Source: Aurelia coerulea (taxonomy: Eukaryota > Cnidaria > Scyphozoa > Semaeostomeae > Ulmaridae). Taken from it: a stretch of DNA of 64,000 bases. Location of the stretch: NCBI GenBank assembly GCA_039566865.1, contig CM076943.1, positions 45,640,663 to 45,704,662 on the forward strand, written 5' to 3'. Below are positions 58,001 to 64,000 of this stretch, one piece after another; the stretch's first letter is position 1, and every line of letters starts with the position of its first letter. A program made the position numbers and the translations under genes. The notes beneath the pieces are model-generated. The model ran no database searches, was not told the origin of the DNA, and saw nothing but the letters and a program-made list of their open reading frames with translations.

Positions 58001-61000
58001 TAAGTGTTTTCATTACACCCAAAAAAATAAAACAAGAGAATTGAATCGCCTCCCAATCGGCTTTTGAACTAAACAAATTAAATGCCCGAGGCAGATATGT
58101 AGATATATCCTTCTTCTTTCGGTCCATTCTCGTGTTTGCTCTTCAAAACAATTTCTGGAATGCACAATGAGTGAACTAGCCACCTGGGTTTCAGAGAAAC
58201 TTTTGCGGCTTTGCTTGTTTTGAATTACTGGTTGAGAGAATTTCCTTTTTCTGCGATCGCTAATCGCTTTGGAATGAGGTGTCAATCAAAGCCAACTCGC
58301 GCTATTGTCTTACCAAATCTGTCCTTGTTCTACTCACCCAATATTTCATTTCCACCACGGGCGGTAGGAAACTCTAAATTTAGAAAAAGCTTTATGGTTG
58401 ATACATCGAGTTATTCCCATCCTAATAGTATATCATTCCATTCGTGATATATCGACCTGTTTTCCTTGTGGTGTCTACCCTTGCGTTCCTTTGGCAATCA
58501 AAACAATCAAGATTTCTTTCAAATCCAGCCAGCTGGATCTAATTTGTTTCAAATGAAACAATGTGAAAATCTTAAACAATACAATCATGATTGTTTTGAA
58601 TGCCAAAGGAACGCAAGGTACTTCTCCTTGCAAAGGTGCAATTTTAATCCAATTGACATGACCTCAAGGGGCCTGGAGTAATTATGCCACTGAAATGTGG
58701 CTCTGTTTGAGTGGCATAATTGCGCTAGAGCCCTTGAAGGCATGTCAATTAGATTAAAAGGGCGCCTTCGCAGAAGAGGTAGACACAGAAGGAAAGCAAG
58801 TCGATATATCAAGAATTGAATGATATACTAGGATAGGAAAAACTCGACGTATCAACCATAAAGCTTTTTCTAGATTCAGCGTTTCCTACCGCCCGTGTTT
58901 CCACTATATTTCTTCTATCTTCCACAGCAAAATCAACCCAAGACACGTCATCAGTTGATCTAATGAAAACAGACTTCACACGCTTCAAGGACGTTACAAA
59001 AACCGGCGACTTGGTGTCATTCGGGAAATCTACCAATGACATTCTTGTTGATCGCGACATCGTGAAAACATTTGTCAAGCAATCAAACTCTCAGGATGAG
59101 TTAACCTTCACTGCGGTGGCTAATCTGAAACAGTTTGATAGGATGGGAAGGAGCACATTGATCTCAGTGTTATCACCGCTGACCAACAGAAAATATTTTG
59201 AAGTATTTATACAGAAATCGCAAGGATTTGACAATCAAATGTTGGAAGGCACTATTATCAAGTAAGTATTATCCACGGGGGGGGGGGGGTTCTTGGCAAA
59301 ATTTGGGGTAGGGGTCTGCTGCGAGTATCTTCAAAAGGGTACCGTTGGCTAGACTAATTTTTACGAAAATTTTGCCCTTGCCTAGACCAATTTTGACCAT
59401 TTTCATTTCCTCGACCAATATTGTCAAATTTGTGCCAAATATGTATCATGACCGTTCGCTAGACCAATATTGTCAAAAATGATACCCTTGGCTAGACCGT
59501 TGCTGGCCCAAATTGCAAAAAGTATACCCTTGGTTAGACTAAGAAGTTAAGAAACCGAAAAAGTATACCTTTGTTCGCGGCACATCCCCAGGTACCTTTA
59601 CTATGGAAGAACCCCCCCCCCCCCGTTGTATTATCAAAGCAAGGGAGTCCAATCTTTTCAGATTGTACATCGTTGCTGAATCTTCCTTCTGTCAAAATTT
59701 CCATTGCAATGATAGACCTTTTAGCTATTCTGAAAAGAATCAGAATCAAACGATATTTTGCAACATTTTGTAGAACATTTTGTAGAATTTTCGAATGTGC
59801 ACACAATAGTGATAGAAGCTTTGTAACGGCACTCGATCGAACCTCGCGTATAACAGTGTATAAAAATAATGCTCGATCCAGGCTCTTTTATAGAATAGCT
59901 AAAAGGTCTATGTATGCCATTCATGGTTGCGCGTTTTGATCTTGTTTTTGGTAGAAAGTCATGCTAGAAACATGTATGTTGCGCCAAAGATCTATGGCTG
60001 TGAGAGCTCGGAGAATTTGGCGTAAACTGGCGCAATTCTAGAGTGATATAATAAGTTTTTTCTTCCTTTGTGATTTACTGGCGTGGCGTAAACCATCGTA
60101 AACATACACGTATTTTTTTATAAGAAACCGCTTATAAGAAACTCAGACTCTCAGATCGCCAAAAAAATTATGAAACTCTAGCATATTTTTCTTTATTCTT
60201 ACTTATTTCCTTTATCATATTACTGGGAAAGTGCTTGAGTAATGTCTAAATATTGAGAAGGCTTCAAAACACCTTGTTATGAAATGTTCAGGAGGGCACA
60301 GATCTGATAATTTTAAGAAACTTCCAGTACTGGCCCAAATTCTTAGTTTCTTATTAAAAAAGTACGTGTACTTGGCGTACAGAAAACGAACTTTCATCTA
60401 TTTCACAATTCTAATAGAATTATTAATAACCTTTCTATTAATTATTCAAAATCTGATAATTTTTAGGAAACCTTCAAAACTGAATAAATTCGTTGGTTTC
60501 TTATAAAACAAGAGAAGTGTAGGCCGTCTGCACGCAAGGTATGTTATGAACATTGCAAAAAACAGGCAACTGCTGAAAAATGAGACACAAATATGCTCAA
60601 ATATGCGAGCTGTGGCTGAGCAATATTCTTATAATATTGAAAATATTCTTTAAAATTGGATGATTCTGAGCCTGGATATTCTCTTATAAACATTATTCTT
60701 GTAAAAAGAAAAGAGTAAAACGGTCTTTTCCTCTAGAATGAACGACTTTCCTAACAGCCTCGATTTTTCCATTTCACAGGTCATCACAAACTGAGACAGA
60801 TTACAAAATCGCAGTTGTATACAGTATCGCCGGACAAGAACAACTTCATACGACCTCAATCAGCAAGAAATTCAAAGAAGGAAAATCATTTACTCTTATG
60901 GTTCGCATAATTGGGAATTCTGAAATTGAAGTGCATTTTGATTGTGAAAAGATTGAAAAGAAGAAATTGAACGATAAAATGTCAGCAATGCCTCTTTATG

Positions 61001-63005
61001 TTGAAGCAAGATTAGCACACACTGTTGAATTGGATTTTTGGACATCGATGAAACAAATCACAAGCAGATTTGTGGTAAGTCACTTTTCTACTTGCTGCTT
61101 TACCTGTTTTGGCACCGGGTTAGACTCACCAAATAGTCCAAGTTATCGTAATAATAAAACACGGCTGCTCTGGGCAATCAGTTACCCCATGTGTTAGGGC
61201 TCGAACAACAAAATCAGACTTCTTTGTAAAAATAGAATCAAATCTTCAACTTCGCAATTTATCGACCAACTGAAGTCTACTCAATACTCAATAATTGAAT
61301 TTTGTGCTAAAGCCACATCGTAAATATATACCGAATAAGATATTAACTGTTACGAAATATAATCTTAATACATTAGTGCTCTTATTTAGCATCTTGTGTC
61401 TTGAATTGCATCTTGTGGTATGAGACAATTTTCATGCAAACCATTATTTGCTAAGTTAATCTTTTACTTTCTGCGGTATATTTAGTCCAGAGGGTGAAGG
61501 GGGAGTATTACCACCCGAGCGGGGACTTTACGGGACAATGTTTTTCTATATCACTTTTTTGCGTAGATTACGAATCTGGGTGTTGATCGACGGTTTTGGG
61601 GGGCTTTTCCGAGATATAAGGGGGTTTAGGCTAAAAATTCTGGGATTTTTGCGAAATGGATACATGCATAGCAATTGGTGATTCTGTTGCATGTTTTGAA
61701 TGTAGAGGCTATAGTATAATACCAAATATACATATATTCTAGCCAAAGGGGTTCATTAGGGGGGGTCAAGGGATTTATTGGGGGGGGTTGTGTCGAAAAT
61801 GTCAAAGATAGATCTTATTATTGATAAAAGCAACATACTTCATAAAACCTCTCAAAACAGCAATTCTAACATGTCTTTTAGGTTTTCGTTTCGACTAAGG
61901 TAGAGTCCTCACAATAACAACAGTAACATAAAAGACAACAAAAATAACAACATGTTGTTTTGCTCAAGCTAGTTATAGCGTCCAACAGTCTATCATTAGC
62001 AATAACTACGAACTTGTAGTCAGTCCAGCACCTAGACTTGCCCTAAGTCTATTTCATCAAAAAAAATTTCGTCAAATAAAAATTGAAATATACTTTCCGG
62101 TAGACTTATTACAGTTGATAAAACAGACCTGGGGCAAGTCTATCCAGCACCGGGTGTCCCAAAAATAGTAATTATATTTGAAAGATCACCAACATTCGTT
62201 ACTTGGCCAATCAGTAAATTTGTTTTTCGGCCTAGTAGATCACATAAAGATCTATTTTGTCCAGTCATGATGTAGTTTTTGTTTGGGAGACGAAGTGCTG
62301 ACCCTACATTGTGTGTCAGATTTGCTGTGAGCGAATCAACGTTGGGGCTCATAATGTCATGCGCATCGCTGCTATTGTCTCCTCTCTTGTTCCCAACGGT
62401 CAAGCTAATCTACATATTACGTCACTGAAGTAAATCGTTACTGCGCTTGCGATCAGGAAGCCTTTGTGGGGATTCCTTGTGACTCATAACTGAACCTGTT
62501 CATATCCAAAAGAAATTGATACAGCACAAAGATTCCGTAAAAAAGTGATGCAGGAGAACTATTTATGTATTCTGCGTTTAACTTTATAGGGGCTCCGTCG
62601 TCAAAATGTAAACAAAACGATGATTTTTGCAGTTTTTGAAAGGTGATATCACTCAGGGTTTTCGTATTTTTTTCAAAATGAAAGTTGCTGTTTGGGCATT
62701 AATCCTTGTACTTCACTAAGGAACAAACCAAACATTCATATCTTCTACGATTGCTCAGGTATAAGTGGATTTTTAACGGTCACTTTTTTGTGGCATGGGT
62801 GAAGCCACCAAACAAACTGCAGAGAACAATGGATGAACAATGGATAATCCCCGACACGTCCGAGTTTACGGATTTGTTTATTGTTTGACGACTGAGCCCC
62901 TTTAACTATTTGTATTTGTATAGGGAGACATCAAAGAAGCGAAATTTCTCTTCGGAAAGCAAGCATTTGAACATTTGAATCCCTGTGTCAAGCTTACGTC
63001 ACCTG
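55061..63005 (+). CDS. Secreted protein with thrombospondin-type N-terminal domain (5' exons, partial)
   Basis: The four coding exons 55061-55115, 58928-59261, 60780-61074 and 62924-63005 join in phase through GT-AG introns. The gene continues beyond 63005. Exon 1 encodes a signal peptide (MERYSVVFLAFLASFSAAG). Exon 2 starts KSTQDTSSVDLMKTDF and includes LTFTAVANLKQFDRMGRSTL and SPLTNRKYFEVFIQK. Exon 3 carries YKIAVVYSIAGQ, then SFTLMVRIIGNSEIEVHFDC with EKIEKKKLN. Exon 4 has GDIKEAKFLFGKQAFEHLNP followed by Cys. Spacing and motifs (the VHFDCEKI strand, the FLFG strand, the closing Cys) match the laminin-G-like N-terminal domain of thrombospondins and related matrix proteins, which binds heparin and other matrix ligands. 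The rest (coiled coil, EGF, type 3 repeats) would lie downstream, so thrombospondin versus a TSPN-bearing collagen or NELL-like protein cannot be decided. MITEs sit 30 bp before and 12 bp after exon 2. Confidence 0.75.
57092..57690. mobile_element. Foldback MITE F2
   Basis: The ends AACAAGAGCAGATTTTGTAA and TTACAAAATCTGCTCTTGTT belong to family F. The exact 9-bp duplication CTGTAAAAC lies at 57083-57091 and 57691-57699. The arms pair over nearly 300 bp. Confidence 0.88.
57725..58329. mobile_element. Foldback MITE F3
   Basis: The ends AATAAGGACAGATTTGTAAG and CCAAATCTGTCCTTGTT belong to family F. The 9-bp flanks TTGCTCACC and CTACTCACC differ at two positions. It begins 26 bp after the right duplication of F2. 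Confidence 0.78.
58356..58897. mobile_element. Palindromic MITE just upstream of an exon
   Basis: The ends CACGGGCGGTAGGAAAC and GTTTCCTACCGCCCGTG pair and continue through AGAAAAAGCTTTATGGTTGA. TTTCCAC flanks at 58349-58355 and 58898-58904. A second, inner inverted pair (CCTTGCGTTCCTTTGGCA and its complement) lies at about 58480 and 58600. The element ends 30 bp before exon 2 of the thrombospondin-like gene. Confidence 0.8.
59274..59627. mobile_element. MITE with G/C-run ends next to a splice donor
   Basis: CACGGGGGGGGG starts it and CCCCCCCCGTT closes it. GTATTATC flanks at 59266-59273 and 59628-59635. The interior is a degenerate tandem repeat of GGCTAGACCAATTTTG words. It begins 12 bp after exon 2 of the thrombospondin-like gene, and its left duplication overlaps the donor region GTAAGTATT. 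Confidence 0.75.
59712..59911. mobile_element. MITE family H, uninterrupted copy
   Basis: The ends ATAGACCTTTTAGCTATTCT and AGAATAGCTAAAAGGTCTAT are inverted. The interior CATTTTGTAGAATTTTCGAA and CTCGATCCAGGCTCTTT match the interrupted copy at 22369-23146. A further fragment (CTTGATCCAGACTCCTGGAG) lies near 51615. Confidence 0.7.
60526..60541 (-). repeat. Possible degenerate P-like element end
   Basis: GTCTGCACGCAAGGT on the + strand is close to the inverted terminal repeat of the P-like element (GTCTGCACGCAGGCT). No partner end was found, so it may be chance or a remnant. Confidence 0.25.
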
Positions 63006-63122
63006 GTAAGTAATCTCTATACATCATTCCCTACACATTACCTGGTTATTAAAGAATGATAGTTAGGAAAGGAATGAATTAGAGTAAGATCTAATGCTAA
63101 TGCAGAGGGATACAGAGGAGTA

Positions 63123-63702
63123 TACCGGGCGCATAAAAAAAAGAATCCCCGTTTGAAAGATCACGGCTCCTGACTGAAATCGGCCGCTCCGTACTGAAAT
63201 CATGAGGGATTTCCTAGGGAAAGCCTCTTCAAAAAACCTTCAAAACGTGCCCAAAATCACGAGCATATTCCTTAACATTTCTGCCTAGCACGGGCCTTAC
63301 AGCAATGACTTCTGCATGCTTTAGCACGTGGTAGTTTGTTGTCTTGGGAGGATGAACAAGTCTCCCCTTGGTATGAATAACCTATTCAAGATGTTGAAGG
63401 GGATTCCATTCTCCCAAGAGAATAAACAACATGAATACTTGTGAGTGACATAATTTTTAGGAAGGAAAACCAAGGAAATTTTGCTCGTGGTTTACATTCG
63501 TATTCGCAGGTTTTCAAAAGGGGCTTTTTGCAGAAAATCTCCGATTACATCCACGGGAAGGAATGTCCGAATAAAGCCGGGTAAATTACTGAACCTAATT
63601 GAACATATTGGCAATAAAACCAGACAGTTTTCAATACTGTTGCTTTGATATTCATGGAGCAATGGCCTTCCAAGCGGGGATTCTTTCTTTACTTACCCGG
63701 TA
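63123..63702. mobile_element. MITE family A, uninterrupted reference copy
   Basis: It begins TACCGGGCGCATAAAAAAAA, followed by GAATCCCCGTTTGAAAGATC, and ends GCGGGGATTCTTTC and TTACCCGGTA. TA flanks both sides (63121-63122 and 63703-63704), as for mariner-like elements. It is the reference used to recognise the three broken copies at 12765, 24774 and 56433. Confidence 0.85.
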
Positions 63703-64000
63703 TAGTAGCAAAAACAGTTATTTGATCAGGGGGTAGATTGACAAACTGATAGATTGATAGGCTGATTCTGATAGACTGACTGAGCATCTACAAAGGTAGG
63801 CTACAAAGGAAGGCTGAAATGCCCAGATTCTAACCCACGACTATAGGGTAGGGTGGGGTAATGTGGGTCTAAAATGAGTAAAATCTCAAAATGGTAAAAC
63901 GAGACTAAAATGCAAAACATTTCAAAAGTTTCGTTCAATTGACATTCAGTGCTTCTTCTTTCTTGGAAAAAAATCTCAGCTCTGACAAAGGCAGTTAAAT

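Larger units (their letters stand above)
56433..58343. mobile_element. MITE family A copy 3, rearranged and hit twice by family F
   Basis: The left end TGCCGGGCAAATAAAATC with CCATCCCCGTTCGAAAGGTC matches family A. By about 56960-57076 the sequence runs as an inverted copy of the same left part (TGCCAATGTTATCATTTTGA). After F2 it resumes with GGGGATTGTCTCTTTTTTGC, the A right end, and after F3 it ends ACTCACCCAATA. It lies in intron 1 of the thrombospondin-like gene. Confidence 0.6.

Noticed and set aside
62149..62403. Mariner-like end CACCGGGTGTCCC and an 87-codon minus-strand ORF
   Set aside because: No partner end was found and the ORF has no motif, so neither an element nor a gene can be supported.

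Overview
The window looks like repeat-rich invertebrate nuclear DNA, most likely from a cnidarian. This is inferred from spliced animal genes with GT-AG introns, low gene density and a very high load of non-LTR retrotransposons, mariner/hAT/Mutator-like MITEs and P-type transposons. No species is claimed. There are no rRNA genes, CRISPR arrays or free-standing tRNA genes.

Three host genes are supported, all on the + strand. (1) At 1.9-7.7 kb lies the 3' part of an FCHSD2/nervous-wreck-like gene: an acidic linker, most of one SH3 domain, and a complete second SH3. (2) At 18.3-24.6 kb lies a complete four-exon FAM114A (NOXP20-type) gene of 659 codons. (3) From 55.1 kb to beyond the right part of the window run the first four coding exons of a secreted protein with a thrombospondin-type N-terminal domain.

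The centre (24.8-44.3 kb) is one nested insertion. A mariner-like MITE (family A, 24774-44331) is split by a minus-strand LINE (25251-44186). The LINE is split between its endonuclease and reverse-transcriptase regions by a 15.7-kb DNA transposon (26902-42630). That transposon has 17-bp perfect terminal inverted repeats whose ends fold into hairpins. It carries a P-element/THAP9-type transposase with C2H2 fingers in place of a visible THAP domain, spliced so that the catalytic Glu lies in exon 2. It also carries an unrecognised 561-codon ORF and a RecQ-like helicase, now frameshifted. Identical 29-bp promoter-like sequences sit upstream of the ORF and of the transposase, in opposite orientation. 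The transposon has itself been hit by a tRNA-derived SINE (in the last transposase exon), a LINE (in the helicase), another degenerate LINE and a small MITE. This P-like composite element is the best candidate for an undescribed system.

The rest is mostly smaller elements with readable ends. They include three 0.6-kb foldback MITEs (family F) with 9-bp target duplications, five hAT-type elements with 7-8-bp duplications (two of them nested), four copies of MITE family A (three interrupted), a foldback-like structure made of inverted minisatellite arrays (8.5-10.7 kb), and a 1.67-kb near-perfect palindrome (47.96-49.63 kb). Stretches not listed as features (about 1.03-1.85, 13.9-15.1, 17.2-18.2, 44.4-45.2, 45.9-46.5, 49.9-51.7, 55.2-56.4, 59.95-60.75 and 61.1-62.9 kb) showed no gene or clear element apart from what is noted.
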